A stretch of DNA of 64,000 nt, from the NCBI GenBank assembly GCA_001630475.1, contig KV419411.1, positions 592,010-656,009 on the forward strand, read 5' to 3'. The first letter of the stretch is position 1. The number at the start of each line of letters is the position of its first letter. This DNA comes from Sistotremastrum niveocremeum HHB9708 (taxonomy: Eukaryota; Basidiomycota; Agaricomycetes; Sistotremastrales; Sistotremastraceae). Both the position numbers and the translations under genes were made by a program. Of this stretch, positions 47,201 through 61,000 are shown in pieces. The notes below the pieces were generated by a model that did not search any database, was not told where the DNA came from, and was given only the letters and a program-made list of their open reading frames with translations.

Positions 47201-49635
47201 CCCTATCGGACCTTGCATTTACCAGGCGATCTAATCAATCATCTTCAAGATGCGAACGGAACCGAAGACTCATAATTCACATCGACTGAGCAGCTACCGC
47301 TAGACCACTTTCTCCGTCCTGTGTGTCCCGGTCTCTTTCAACAGAAGATGAACAAGTCAATACTCCGGTTTGATCTCAGGCGTCTCAGCCTACGTCAGGT
47401 CTTACCCCACGCCGGAGAGTCATTGGGCTAGCATTACCCGAACGGTTATCGAGACGAATTACGTGTGACAACCTTGTAGGCTGTAGCGCGTAGCGGCCCG
47501 ATTAGCCGAAGGTTGAGCATGGATCTCCTTCTAGCTATTCAGATCCCAAAACTGTTCAAAAATACGACAAACTTACCCGAAGTGTACAATGTTCCGAATG
47601 CGAAGCCCATTCTCTGTGCTCCGCGTTTTGAACACAGCCTTCATGTGTTACTCACGAACGTTCAGTGGACGAACTACTTGCTGCGTCGCAGCCGCGATCT
47701 CTATGTCTCATTGATGGCTCAGACTCACCTATTCGCTCAGTTGTCCACTCGGCGCAGTGCGCACCGCTTGCCTGTACTAGTCTTCTTCCCGAACGTGCTG
47801 AAGATTTCCCAAAGAAGAAGAAGGAGAAGAAGTAGAGGCAAGCTACCTGCGAAGAGACCTGATTCCCTTGAGTTCTCAGGGCTTAGGGGACGAGGAGGAT
47901 TCGCACAAGGAAACCAGACATAATTACATGGTACCAAGGTTCCAACAGACGCTACCCACGACTTGTCATCTCTTGAATACCAGGTCCGTCTTCCCTTCTG
48001 GTCGTCTTGCATGAGCTTCCCTTATTCGATCACTCCGAGACGTCCCAGAGAAAAAGTACCACGGTTCTCTTCGGGTATCGGCAGAACATATCGATATTCC
48101 TTCAGGGACAGAAATTGAACGGATATCTAGGCGGCGCCCTACCGTTGATTGTCTCCCTTCGAATTCGTCTTCACTAGTCCTGCGAACCCTGCTTTAAGGG
48201 TTTTGTGCCAGCGTTGAGAACGAACTTGAGTGTTTCAGGTTCCTATTACTAAAGAAAGTAACTCGGCCCGGGATCAAAATTCTTTTTGCCTATCAATCTG
48301 TCAGGGGGACATGCTCGTTCGTTGATGTGGGGAGGTTCGATCACTGGCAGGCAGGGAACTCGTGGTACCGGAGATGAGATTGCAGCCCAAGATGCATATT
48401 AATGATAGGACAGTTGTGTTGGCGCTACGAGCTACCGGTACGAGCGGTAGGGCAAGTAGACAGCTCGAGGCGGAGGATACAGGGGCCACTCGATGAGATC
48501 TCCGAGATCGCGTAAAGTGAAAGTGACGCTAAGATCAGGATCTTCATTTCGTTACGATTTCAGATTTCATTCAGTCCGGAATAGAGTTGGATCGATTTTA
48601 CCCTTTGAACCGGAATGGTAATATATCATATCATAATCATATCATATCGATGTCGATGGCATGCGCTTTGTTGCGTCGATGTCATGTCAAAGAAATGAGG
48701 TTCAAGGCAATGCATAACGATATATTGGTATATCAAATTCCTAGGCACTAATCGAGGGCATCGAGTGTACTAGTGTACATCTATGTTGCCTTTATCTTCT
48801 TCTAGATCTGATTCTGATGAAAAGAATGGCAGGCATGCAAGAAAGCTCCCAAGAAGACAGGGGTACGGAACGAACGGCGTAGCGAAGGGGTAGCGAGGGG
48901 ATGTGCGCCGTGCGCAACCGTTAACCCGCTGCATATGCATGGACTAGGAGTTTGTGTCTGACGAATCAAAGTGATGGCGGGCCGTTTACCGTTTGAAGAG
49001 GCTAACCTAATCTAGGCACCGAGTTCGCGACGCGACGTTTGGTTTGACGCTTGGAAAGAAAACAAAGTCAGAGGTTGTTGTCATGGTGGAGCACTATGGT
49101 CTTAGCGTGTATATGTATAGATATATGCTTATGCTTGGGCTTATGCATGAGCATGAGATATGTACGGTTCCAATTGGGATCGGACCTGCGAAGTTTGATT
49201 TTGGGAACAAAGCAAGGAGAACAAAAAGAGTACAATGTAAGGTCCAGCGGACTCGCTAAGAGAAAGAGGACAGTCGCAGTCGTGAGATGTAGAAGTAGCA
49301 GGGGTACGAGTAGGAATAACGAAAATTCGAAAGGAAAGGTCATCAGTGTCTGGATATGGCTTCGGCTATTCGATGAAGGCATCGCAAACGGTCGTTACAA
49401 AAAAGGGGTCGAGTCGGAGAAGTAAGAGAGGAGAATAAGAACGAGCAAGAAGAAGCGATATCGAAGCAGAGCATAGCAAGCACGCACGAACAATGGTGTC
49501 AATGCGAACAACAAAAAAGATATTCTTAAATATCGTCAAAGTCCCGGCCCCCTCACAACAAGCCGACGACGGGAACAAAAAGCCAAAAAGAGAGGGACAA
49601 AAAGGCCAATTGCGAGTCCGTGCAATTGTCAATCT
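41277..49635. other. 8.4-kb gene-poor region
   Basis: No gene could be assembled. Short frames occur on both strands (the longest, 163 codons, at 41908-42399, plus one of 122 codons at 43887-44255 that contains a fragment ILSYFCEIATVRFSGSRTDWVTSL, cut here), but no domain, splice pattern or transposon protein was recognised. No tRNA or rRNA was found. It may hold decayed repeats, a long regulatory region or noncoding transcripts. Confidence 0.4.
48621..48648. repeat. AT-rich ATCATAT-type microsatellite
   Basis: ATATATCATATCATAATCAT followed by ATCATATC, a short imperfect repeat in the gene-poor region. Confidence 0.5.
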
Positions 49636-51109
49636 TCAAACGCCCACACCAAGTCCTACTCCAAGTCCATAACTCATCTCCATTGTCTTTCCGTCACCAG
49701 GTACACCGTGTGCTGTGACGCCCCCATTTGTAGGTGTCCCCGTCGGTGCTGTTCCATAGACTGAAACTAGATCTGCATATGTAGGGAATGACTCGGCGGA
49801 CATGGAGGGATGATGTGGATATGACATTCCGTGAGATTGATGAGAGTGATTGGGAGGGGGAGTATGCGGATGTGATGAGTGATTGTGATGCGATTGGGAG
49901 TGAGAGTGGGTCGATGTATGTGATTGGGCGTGATGATGTGAGTGGGTGTGGTGCGCGTGGGGTGTATTTGAATGCGATTGGGAATGCGAGGCGGGGAATG
50001 AGGAGGAGGTATATGAGGATGGATTTGAGGTGCCGTTTTGAGCGTGGTGCGCTGAGGAATGGGGTGAACGGGCGGGAGAGGATGTCGAGGATGGATTTGC
50101 GATCGTGTCTAGTTCGCGGAGGAGAGTGAGGATACGGCATGGGGGAGAGTCAGAATTTGAGTATTGGTGTTCGGGCATGTGTTCGAGTTCGCGAAGAGCA
50201 TTCGAAAGAGCCATAGGTGAGAACGCGTAGGGATTGCGCATCATACATTTGCATCCGTTGGTATATGATGAGCGTGAATTCAGAGGCTGTTGATTCGAGT
50301 AGTAAGGAGACGATGAGGCGGACGAGATGGATGAGGAGAGAGAATGTCTTCGTTCGGATCCATACTGGGGAGGACTATGATTTAAAGGAGGTGACGAATT
50401 TACGGGGGTGGGGATGAAAGAGGCGGATGCGGACGATGAGGATGTGGCAGCCGAAGAATCGTACGCGTTTTCGGGGTATCGGTAAGATGTGGCGTACGGG
50501 CCGTCATCAGATATCTGGACGCCTAGTCCACTGACCCCATGGCGTCCGGAGCTCGTCGACGTGTTGTTAGGAGCTGTATTCGACCTTTCGTGCCATCTGT
50601 CGGTGGCAATGGCGACGCCGGTGACGACCTGGGACTGGACTTGAGCTGCCCATCTCGGATGGGGCTTGTTCTTGAGCTCTCTGACGAGGGACTCGAGTTC
50701 GGCGACGCGAGCGCGTAAACGCTGTGTCTCGGATAAGGATGGGTCGTCACGCGTCGAGGGATCGTCGGTTTCGTAAACGCAGAGCCCGGTGAGTCCGAGC
50801 TGGATGCACCGGGTGCAAGGTCGCTTGCGGTCGCATTTACGTTTCGCAGCATGACATGACCAACACGACTGGGCTGAAGAGGAGAAGACATGAGATGGCT
50901 GTGCTGAAAAAAGACAAGAAAAAAAGGTTACTGGTTCTGTTGCGGCGGCGCTTTCGATGATCGTCCTCAAAGTTGAGGACTAGGTCGCCAGAGTCGGACT
51001 CGACTTTGGTATTTGAGGGAAAGTCGAATGGATTTGGCGGGTTCGGGATGGCGGTCGGTGAGCTCGCAAGCTGCTGGGTCGGGGAGGCGGAGAGGATGTG
51101 GTCGAGCAT
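49636..51109 (-). CDS. Zn2Cys6 transcription factor with His/Ser-rich tail
   Basis: Exons 51109-50932 and 50873-49636 sum to 1416 nt (471 residues). The start is MLDHILSASP. Exon 1 ends RKRRRNRT and exon 2 continues TQSCWSCHAAKRKCDRKRPC, giving the binuclear zinc cluster C-x2-C-x6-C-x5-C-x2-C-x8-C; the basic run just before it fits DNA contact. A predicted coiled coil follows (LRARVAELESLVRELK). The rest is low complexity: Ser-rich, then a long His/Ser/Gln/Asn-rich tract (49826-49993) and a Gly/Val-rich end. No fungal_trans regulatory domain is present. A 58-nt intron separates the exons; a closer acceptor would instead insert 10 residues. It stands alone between two long gene-poor stretches. 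Confidence 0.85.
49826..49993 (-). repeat. Low-complexity His/Ser coding tract
   Basis: On the coding strand this stretch encodes alternating His and Ser with Gln, Asn and Thr. On the plus strand it is rich in GTGAGTG-like triplets. It lies inside the Zn2Cys6 gene. Confidence 0.75.
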
Positions 51110-51168
51110 TTTGTGGGAGGCGGCGGCGACTGAGGAGAAAGTGGACGGTGTAAGTTTCGGAGAGAGAG

Positions 51169-51174
51169 CTTATA
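51169..51174 (-). promoter_or_regulatory. TATA-like element of the Zn2Cys6 gene
   Basis: TATAAG about 60 nt before the start codon at 51109. It is supported only by position. Confidence 0.35.
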
Positions 51175-54100
51175 TCCGGAAGCGGAAGCGGAGACTCGGA
51201 AGAAGGGCAGGTCGTCAGGCACAACCGAGCCGTACTCTCGGGTCACTCCAATCTCAATCTGTCTTTCCGCCCACCCGCAAATCCTTGTGTCTCCGGCTCA
51301 CCGCTAGCCGCAGCCGACGTCGTGCTCGCTGCCGGCCGACGCGTCGGTCAGCGCGCCAGTTACGTGTCCGCCAGTCCCGCCGGCGCGCGACTCAGAGAGT
51401 GGTTGTGCGCTGGACGTCTGGCTTGTCGATGCATAAACTATGCACACATGTCATCTCCATTCCCGGGACCTGAAACGCAAACAGGACCAAATACCGAAAT
51501 TCTTAAGCGATCGGATGCAATTCTCCGTTGCTCGGCACAAACGATGGAAATCCCCGCTAGTCCAAATATGTACAAAGAAGGATCTATTCATCACGCCTTC
51601 CAGATTCGGCGGCTTCTTCGGCAGCGCTGGATTGGGGCATAAGCTCTCCCTGTTCGTACATCGCGCTCTATCACTTGCGCTATGCAGCTGAGATCCACAC
51701 TAACAGTAATTGTCGCCTGCAGATCTCCAACTCTGACTACTCTCGTCCAAGTTCGACCCCCGCCCCGAACTCCCTGGCGTTTTGTTCCGGTCGTTGCGTT
51801 CATTCGATTCCGACGCCTTCCATCTTCATTAAATGCATCTCTGCCATCCAATACACCCTTTCCATATCAGATTCAGGCAATCGGGTCGACTATCTCAATG
51901 CTTGCGGAGCCTTTCGCCCATCCATCCCGAACCACGCCCTTCATACTCACGCAGCGCTATGCATTGACCCACCAACCTTGTCCAACTGACCCTGCTCTCC
52001 TGAAGTCTCAATTTGCCTCTTTCAGCCACGACGCCATTCCCTTCATTTCTCAACCAGCTTCCCCCGCCCACTGCCTCTTTCGTCACTGACAGATTGCCCA
52101 ATGCCCTTGGAGCCATCTTCTCGACTCCGACAGCAGTTGAACGTGATACGAAGCACTACCTCTCCATCCTCTCGCCCCTGTATCATATCCCTCATTCCCT
52201 CACATTTCCGGGTCATTTTACCCCCTTTTTGGCCCGTCGGCTTATTCGGAAATATCTCCTCCGATACGAATGGGCAAATAGACGCAAAATTTAAACTACC
52301 TATATTCAAATCAGGCAGCTCCTGTTCCCACTGACACCTCATCACCCCCCAAGCGAGAATATAATCGTCCAGCGAGGGACCCCACGCTGCACTCCGGCTC
52401 GCATGTTTCCTCTGGCATTTGCCAGCAACTTCAATACCTCAGACTCTCTTCTTCGTCATCGATGACGAGCAGGGCGCTGCTCTCCCTGTGAACCAGTTCT
52501 AGATGCAGTGTCCCAATGCCTTCCATCGTCTCACGCAATCTTTAGAAAAACAGGCGATACTGACGGACTCGGATCAGCAGATTCGTGTCTGCCCCGAGGC
52601 CCAACTCTCTGGTCGCCTATTCCTCTCTCCTAGACTCCCTCGGACGACGTCATCACTTCCGGAACCAAAAAGAACATAGATAACGTGCTATGCTTGAACT
52701 TACTTTGATCTCCGGAGCTATCCTCAAAGCCAAGCGGTCATAGCGCCTCTTCGGGTATCCCGCCGCCCGGTCTATCACGCTCGCTCGGTAATCTCTGCTG
52801 CAACTGGCGAGCCAGACATTGGAAACTACTCCGAGATCTATTTCCTTATTCACTCGACGATCCTGATACAGCACCGTAACCAAACGCGAGACGCCATGCA
52901 TCATACCTTCGGAGTACGCTCGTCTAAGTCTTAGCACTGTACGTAAATGCCTCTCGTCTTCCTCCCTTCGTCTTCCATCCACCCGCGGCTCTCCCTAGTT
53001 CTCCCTATCTTGTCGAGGACCTGCTGTAATCATGCCATCTTCGCGAAATATTTACTGATGGACTTATTCAATGATTTGATGAGCAAATTCGACCGGCTAG
53101 CACGGAGCGAGATCTCCCGTCGGGGGAATACTATCGCAATTGACTTGCTTGATGATCTCGATTTTTATCGGTCCGCAGCTTTTATCGGTCAATCGTTTAT
53201 CGGATCTCTTCAACCGGGTGGCATCCCCGTCTCCGAGAGTCCCAAGTGACGAAATTCGCCGTGGATGGCCAACTTATAGCGCATATGATTAGATGCCTTT
53301 ATAGCTTCTGGCTACTACGACCGGCATAATCATCTCTTTCGTCCTCGTACGACTACATCCCTACGGCGCCGGAACGACGTGAGGTGAGATGACTTCCGTC
53401 TGGATATCTATATCCAATTATCCCGTTCGGCGGAATGACAAACGAATAAATCTCGGTCGATGAGATCTAGAGAGTATTAGTATCCCGAGTCTATCAGCCG
53501 ATATGCGTACCGGCGCGTAAACAAGCAGTCACAATGTTGGAGCGCTGGCTATAGTAGCATAACGTTATCATATCATGCACTGCACCATCAACGAGCATAG
53601 GATTTATCACTGCCAATTTATCCTCCATTCATGATCAACGACTCTGTAAGCTCAGTTGTAAGACTCCGCCACGACGACTGACTCCACGGCAAGACTCCAT
53701 CTAGATTCCCGGAACCTTGATTTTCGGTTTCAGCTATGTCCGTCGGCGCCGAGAGTGATCGGTGTGTTGTCTGTGCCTGGAATGATGCGTTCGGAGAGTC
53801 TGAGAGGCTGGATTCCGATGAAGCCCAATGGTATGTTTGGCCTATTGGTTGTGGAGAACTGTTTGTTGTCGGCGGTATGAAGAGAAGTTAGAAGTCTTCG
53901 TGATGAATTTGGGGATTATTACTAGTAGGAGACCGGCGCATATATGGACCTATTCGGATCTGTTTGAATTCGGATCGCGTTGACAGATAGGTATTCTTGG
54001 AGTGCCTTAGTATAAGACTTAGATATGAGGTTAGATCGATCGAGGGATGTCGCCAGTGGTGTGTGGCGATGGACGAATTGCCTCACGGTGTCTTGTACTG

Positions 54101-57100
54101 CTTATAGAGGGTAATTCATGGATCAATGGTAACATTCATAGAAGTGGGGAAGCAGATCTGGAGTCGTAGCCTGACAGACGGAATCGCGGCTTCAGCGCAT
54201 ACAGTGTACTCTCTCCGATAAGATAGCTACATGCTTGCACTCTCTTGAAAATGGACGGAAATCGATGAGAGAGCAAGACGAACGTGCCAGGGCAGCCCCA
54301 CAAGCCGAGGTCTAGTAGCTAAGCGATGTGAAGAGAGTAGTACGTGATAATGGACCTACAGCATGGCTCTACAGAGACTAGTGTGCGGTGGGGGTGACAT
54401 GACGCTCTTTTCTTCCGTAAAGGCCTGTGAAAGTCGACTTATTAATTCTGCCTACTGGGTCAACCCTAGATAAGCGAATTTTCGGTGCAATTGCCTCTTA
54501 AAATAGTTCAAAAATCAGCGAGCAGCTCAGGTCTTGCACGGCTTCTTGGGGGCTTCAGGCCGCCAGTTCTCGGGCTGCGGGAGGTCAGAAGGACACGGAT
54601 GGAGAACTCCAACCCTGAGAAAAAACGGATCTTGAATAATGTCATAATTTTGGTTTTAGGTGATAGTCGAATGTCACGATCCAAGTTCAACCTTCTAAGA
54701 CTAATCATCTTAGCGACGACAACAACCAGGATCATCAAGCGCCCATAGAAGCGTAGCGCAACGGAGGGAAGCTTCTCTCGGAACACAGAGACGTTTTGAA
54801 AACAGTGTATTAATGAAAGTGCACACTGGTTGGAGACCATCGAACCCTCGGCATACTAACAAGGGGATCTAAGCTCAGGCCCTACGAAAGATTAAAATCA
54901 CTGGCCTATGGTTGTTCGATTCATCAGTCTCGAGAGGTTGCCAGGGAACAAGACGACCCTCGCTTACGGGAAAGTTGCGTAAAAACTGTAAAGTTGGGAA
55001 TCAGGTCGACCCCACACCGGCTATCGATCGATTGCGTTCCGCTTACCCTCGATCAAGATCGTGACCTCGGACCGACCCTTCATAATCCAGGATCCAAAGG
55101 TATTTCCTAAGCGACGAAAGGTACGGCAAAAGTTAGAAGACTCTCACAGTTGTACACCCCGAAGCGCCAGCGCCCTTAGCCTCCTGAATGACCCTGACAC
55201 CTGAGGAGGTTGTATATAGTATTGTATGCGCAAGGAATGAGACCCGTTCTATCTCCGCAAGGCTATTGGATTCTGATCAGCACCGGCATTTGCGCAGGAT
55301 TGAATTTCTTTCAAGGAGTGAAGACCCCATCGACTGTGGGGTATGATTCTTCAGGTCCAAGGCCTTTTTTCTTGGCCGTGTGTTCTAGCGCTGACGCTTC
55401 TTGGTCTTCTTATTCTGACCTCATGTACCAGCTCGTTGAGACGGCCCTTGAACTAAATATCGGGTTCAGAAGGTCAGAGGTCCGTAGTATAACATCAGAC
55501 ACGGAGGTGACAGTTCCTGTCAGTTGCTTTAGAATGCCACCGAATGGGCAACACCAAAGGACCTGGTCGCCTCGCCGAGAAAGGGACAGAGTTAGCTTAG
55601 TTCCATAAGTCGACTTTTATGAGGGCCTGTACCAAGCCTTGTCCTGAAACAAAGATGCGGTGGTAGGCCAGTGGCGCGACAGACCACGTGACACCATGGA
55701 CTGTGGAATAAGCAGTTCATTCGTTGAGCCGAGACTGTCCTTTCCGGACCTTTCGGGGTTTCAAGCTTATTGATTTCGAACTTGAACGAGTAGTTTTTCT
55801 ATCCAAGCCCGTGTTACAAAGAAGGCCGACCGACACTTGGCCCATTTCTTGCACAGTCCAATTTACGGCGCAAAGCGTCAAATAGGTCTGCGAAATATCT
55901 GCAGCATCAGTCAAATGGAGAAGCAACCTCGTGATACTTGTTTTGACCTCTGAAGCAGAGAAGATTTCGGCCGAACGCTGACATCAGCCACCCCGCTCGC
56001 CTCTAGAATTGAGCTGTTCACGTTCCTCATTCAATCCTCAAGAAGCTTCCTCACCCCATAGCGTGTAACTGGATTCTAAGAGATCACGTCAGGTCACCGC
56101 ACCTTCTCTACGGGTCTGTCCACCTTTCCGGGTTTTCAATAATCAATATATCCACTTCTAATAAGAAAAGACCAAAGCTGTCACTTACCCTGTCATGCCC
56201 ACTTCTGGATCCGAGGACAGTATGGAACCCCGCATTCATTTGTCTCAATGATGATCAGTTCGGCTAGATGTAGAGTTAATATTAAATCTAGAAGAAGAGC
56301 TGAGGCGGGGCTGCTAGTTCCGTTGATCGAGATTGAGTGCCAAACCCAGGAACTAAACTTGAGCAATCTCGCCTTCACTTTTTCTGGTATCCTGGTTGTA
56401 AGGAAGAGTGCGGATCAATTCGGACATGATTTAGCGGATCACAGACAGAAGTTTGGCTCTCCAAAACAGAACCGAACTACCATCAAAGGGCGTAGACATT
56501 AGAAGACCTCAAAAGCATCACCAAAGCTGACACGTCGGAAAAGGATTTGCGAACACTGAGGACGAATTCAGTGCGTTGGGGACAGCGAATACGAATCTCT
56601 CACGAACCACATGAGGACCTGAATGATTTCTCACAGCTTCCGACGAGATAGATCGTCGTACATCACACGGCATGCAGTGTAGCAGAGTCAAAACAACAAC
56701 TGTCATCAAGTGGGGTGCGTCTGGAAGTGATCAAGTTAATGAGAGAACTTTACCCATAACATGACTTGATGCTTCTCATGGAAAGATATCAGATTAGTGG
56801 GGTTCAGGCCACTGGTGGTTGGACATCCCGGCCTATCCACAGTTGAGCTTTCATCTCGAACTTCCGCGCCGGCTTCCCGTTACGAGAGAGGAGCTTTGGA
56901 ACATGCTGTAGACTCAGATCACTGTTCAATGAAATCTACAGCCTGGTGTACGCTCAGTTGGAGCGTTTAGGAGAACATCGGTCCGAGCCGAAGAGCTTTA
57001 GCACATCATCGTGATGTGCCTCGGGAAGCCGTCGGGGAAAGTCAAACCACAGTGGACCTCCTGAGGCTCATTGCGAGAGCGACAGCGCTGTTCCGTTTCT

Positions 57101-58046
57101 GCTAGTGGCTCTGGAATTGGCTAGGCTGACTTCCAGAAAACAGTTAGTAGTGTCCGCTACACATTGAGCACGCGAGTTTCGCTCGGAGGAAATTTCATCC
57201 TCGAACCGGCCTCGTGCCACTTTACCAGTGTGGGTAAGTCCTGCCAGCGCCCCAGGACCAATAGAAGCGAACGTGTCGATCGTTCGAATACAGCTTCAAG
57301 GTTTCCCCATGAGAGCTAGCCTCGGTACATTTAGCAGTGTATGTTGTTTCCTGGTGCGAGTTTTCATACAATTTCCGACGAACGCCGTTCCAAAACGAGA
57401 GAATTGATACAACGCGGAGTTTCGTGCCGGAAGGCAAACGAACTGCAGAACGCGAGACGTCAGGCACGACTGTGGGTCCCTGGATCTAAAAGAACTTGTT
57501 GTCAGATAGTCAAGGGGGGTAGCTAGGCGACTTTGGAAAAAACTCGACAATTCAGGCAATGCACCGAGAACTTGGCAAGATATCCACGCGATACTCTCTT
57601 TGTTAACTTCGATGTTCCTCAGCAAGATTCGGCGTTCAAGAATGTCAGGCGATGTCTGCAACTGCCTAGCGACTACCGAGCTGCACGCGAAAGTATTGAG
57701 AATGCACCGCTCGGCTGAGCCTGAGGAACATCTAGCCGAGGTCGAAATATAAACTCAATGTGACGTAGGAAAGCTGATCGGCATTTTCCATCACCCTAAC
57801 ACTTCGGCCTCTGAAGGTTTAAACTTGCGCCATTTTTCACGGAACTGCTGACAGGATAGAGGAATCAAGTCTTCGTGACGCATCATTTGAATGCATGAGA
57901 AAATGAATGTAGAGTACGGATAGCGTTAGCACAGCGTAAAGACTAATGGTGACGATCATTACGGTCACGGAAAGGTATGAAAGGTCGGTGATATGGTGTA
58001 AAGGAAAGCCGAAGCCGTGGAAGATGAAAACCAGTCAGGAGGCCGT
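51175..58046. other. 6.9-kb gene-poor region upstream of the transcription factor
   Basis: The part next to the gene (51240-52650) is pyrimidine-rich on the plus strand and includes a GC-rich patch near 51300-51400. Farther on the sequence is of mixed composition. Only frames under 135 codons occur and none has family features. I see no tRNA, rRNA or transposon. It may be a long promoter or 5' transcribed region for the transcription factor. Confidence 0.4.
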
Positions 58047-61000
58047 CTATTGAGTTGTTCCCGCCTCTATCTGTTCAGCCTTTGACATTACTTCCATCAA
58101 CAAGACGTGGAAGTCAGGCGAAAGTGAAGTCGTCGAAGCTTGGTAGGCGGAGGGATTTTTCATTTGGAACGCTACAAGTAAAGGGTCAAAGGTGTTCTTC
58201 AAGGAAAATCATATACGGGGCAGGGAACTTACACGTCAATGCATGCTTGAAGGTCAAGTAAGGGTCAACACTCTCTAACGGACTGAGATATCCGATCTCC
58301 TCGTCAATTGATTCATCCGAGTCTGAATCGGACTCTTCTCCAGCATCCTCAGGCTGTGGTTTCTCCTGAGTTGCTCTCAAACGAGCACCCTGCACGATCA
58401 GAAGGATTAATGAATCGTTTCAGTCCACCCGATTTACGTCACGGAGACGAAATGAGGCTGCCTACCTCTTGTGCGAGATACTCGATGTATTGAGAATCCT
58501 CGTCCCATACGTCCTGATCTTCATACGGCAGAGTCAGCCACAACGGAGCATCGGGTTAAGTGGAGTGGAACCAACCGTCTTCATCATGTTGTGCGAGATC
58601 AAGTTTTTCATTTTCAAATTGGAATTTATCTTCTTCATCGCCCTCTTGTAAAGCTTCGGCTAATTCTCGCCGGGCTGTGTTCGGGGAACGAGGTCAATTC
58701 TCCGGGATGACATCAAGGGATAGAACGAAATACCTGCAACAGCATCGGGCAAGGTCTTGAACGAAGTTAAAATTCCAGTGACAAGGAAAGGCCAGCCTTG
58801 TTGGAGAGACGGAGGCACTTGAGAAGGCTCGAGATCGAGCAGACCACACATGGCCAGAATGCTCAGTTTCTTGTCGTGGACACGTGGGAACCCTTTGTCA
58901 CTCTTCACAGCATCGAACCACTTATCAAAGAAGAGCTTGAGAAGACTCTGACTGCGCGCGTTGATAGTGTGAAGCGCAGCCACCGGGTTATAGAGAATCG
59001 TGTTAATGAGGACTTCCAAATTAGCAAGTCGAAGAGAGCGCGTCTCCGCTGGAGGATCAAGGATTTTCAAAGATGTGTCGATGATAGTCGGAATAGTCTG
59101 CCCAGCATTCGATATATCAAATATTGTCTCGCGAAAAACGTGGAGGAAGGTGCTCTCACATCATCGACATGGCCACGGAGATTAAGCATCAAGGCTTCGA
59201 TGAGTTTACAGCCATTGCAGCGGTCGTTCTCACCCAATTGATCGTTCGTCATAGTAGTTACGTAAATGTCGAGGATCTTTGCGACATAGTCCGGACGCGC
59301 GATGAACATATCCTTTCCAAAGGACAGGAAGTTGTCGAGGGATGGTAACATCTCTGCGAGTAGCGTATGAGTGCAAGTTCATTGAAGAATATGAGGAATA
59401 ATTGACCATCCAAGAAATCAACCGCGTCAGATTTGAACAAAGTATAAGTCAAATCGAATATCGTCCACATCTCAGGCGCGATGCTTCGTAGGTTGAAAGT
59501 CAGACTATCAACAAGATCATACACATTATCAAAGAGATCTAAAGGGAGACAATTAGGATATAGTTTGATATAAATAGAATATGGTATATACCTATCGCTT
59601 TGGTCTCCAGGGTATATCGGATGATGGGAATGATCGTCTGTTGCATCTGAGCTAAGATCTCGGGCGAAGAATCAAGCGAGGACACGATCTGACAAGAAAG
59701 TCAGATAGAGTGACGGCACACGAACGTTCTTGCTGACCGTTCCGATAGTCTTTGCCACACCCATAGCGGCAAAGGTCTTATCGTCATCTTGATCCGTGAC
59801 GTCAAGATCCACCTTCACCGACATTTCAGATTCGTCGACGATCTGAGCATTGGCTTCTCGAAGGAGGCGGAGGTAAGATTCGCACTGCAATTCATGAATG
59901 ATCGAGATCTTGACGTCAGGGGAATTCCAATACTGACCAGCCGAGCAGTAAGCTGAGGAGCCACAGGAGTGAGTTCTTCTCTGAAGTAATCGACCATTGT
60001 TTCCATTGCAGTATTAAGAAGGTCGAGATCAGTTTCGTCCGCCAGTGCCAAAAGGTCTGAATGATGCCACACTTTTAGTACGTCATCGAGATTGATTTAT
60101 GAAAAGCACGAACCTTGAATAACTTTGCCAACCAATGGCGATGTTGTCGCAGCCACTATCGCAGAGTATAAGCGTTGGTAAGGACATGCGACGGAATATC
60201 CATTACCTTCGGTATGCTGCTTGACCATCTCGTTGAGCGCTAATGCCGCGTGGACTCGGACCGGTAATTCCGGGTCGTCTAACGCTCGTAAAATGCCACG
60301 ATAATGCACCAACAGATTCTGAGCTCGATTGATTAGCGAATCGAACACGACTCTAGGGCCAAAGTATCACCTCTGGACTCGTCCACTGGAGATCGAATTT
60401 CTCCAATGTGGAGGTGACCTCACATGCCTAAATCGATGTGTCAGGGATCAACGGTGACATGATATAGCAATGATAGATTCACCATAGCACGGAGAAAAGG
60501 TTCGGGGCTTGTCAGGTCTGGCAGGACGTGCCTGACCAAGAATTGCTCCATGGCGGGGCGTACAGTCGGGTGTCGCATAATGAAAGGTGCTAATGCAGAA
60601 GTCATATTTATAGCACCGAACTTCTGCACAGGGGTCGGGTTTCTTCATCTCATGTTAGAGAGACGAGTTATAAGGTTGAGCGAAAACGAAACGAACCCAT
60701 CAAGGACGGAGTTAATGAAATTGAGTATAGGTAAGAACGTAGTCTTTAGTCTGCTGCTTGCCAAAGCCACGAGGAAGGATGTGGCAGAGGAGACGGGTGA
60801 ATTATAATCTTCATATTCATCTGCCAGTTTGATGAGATCAATGAATTCGGTAAGGCTATGAAGGAATTACCGATGGAAGTACGGATATATTCAACGGGAT
60901 CGGTAGCCCACAACTCCTGCTTGTTCGGAGAAAATGAGAGCTGGGGGAAGACGAAGGAGGAGACGAGGCTCTGGAAATGAGGTTTGAGGAGTTGCCAAGT

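Noticed and set aside
49694-50140. 148-codon frame in another frame of the transcription-factor exon
   Set aside because: It is a shadow of the His/Ser-rich coding tract.
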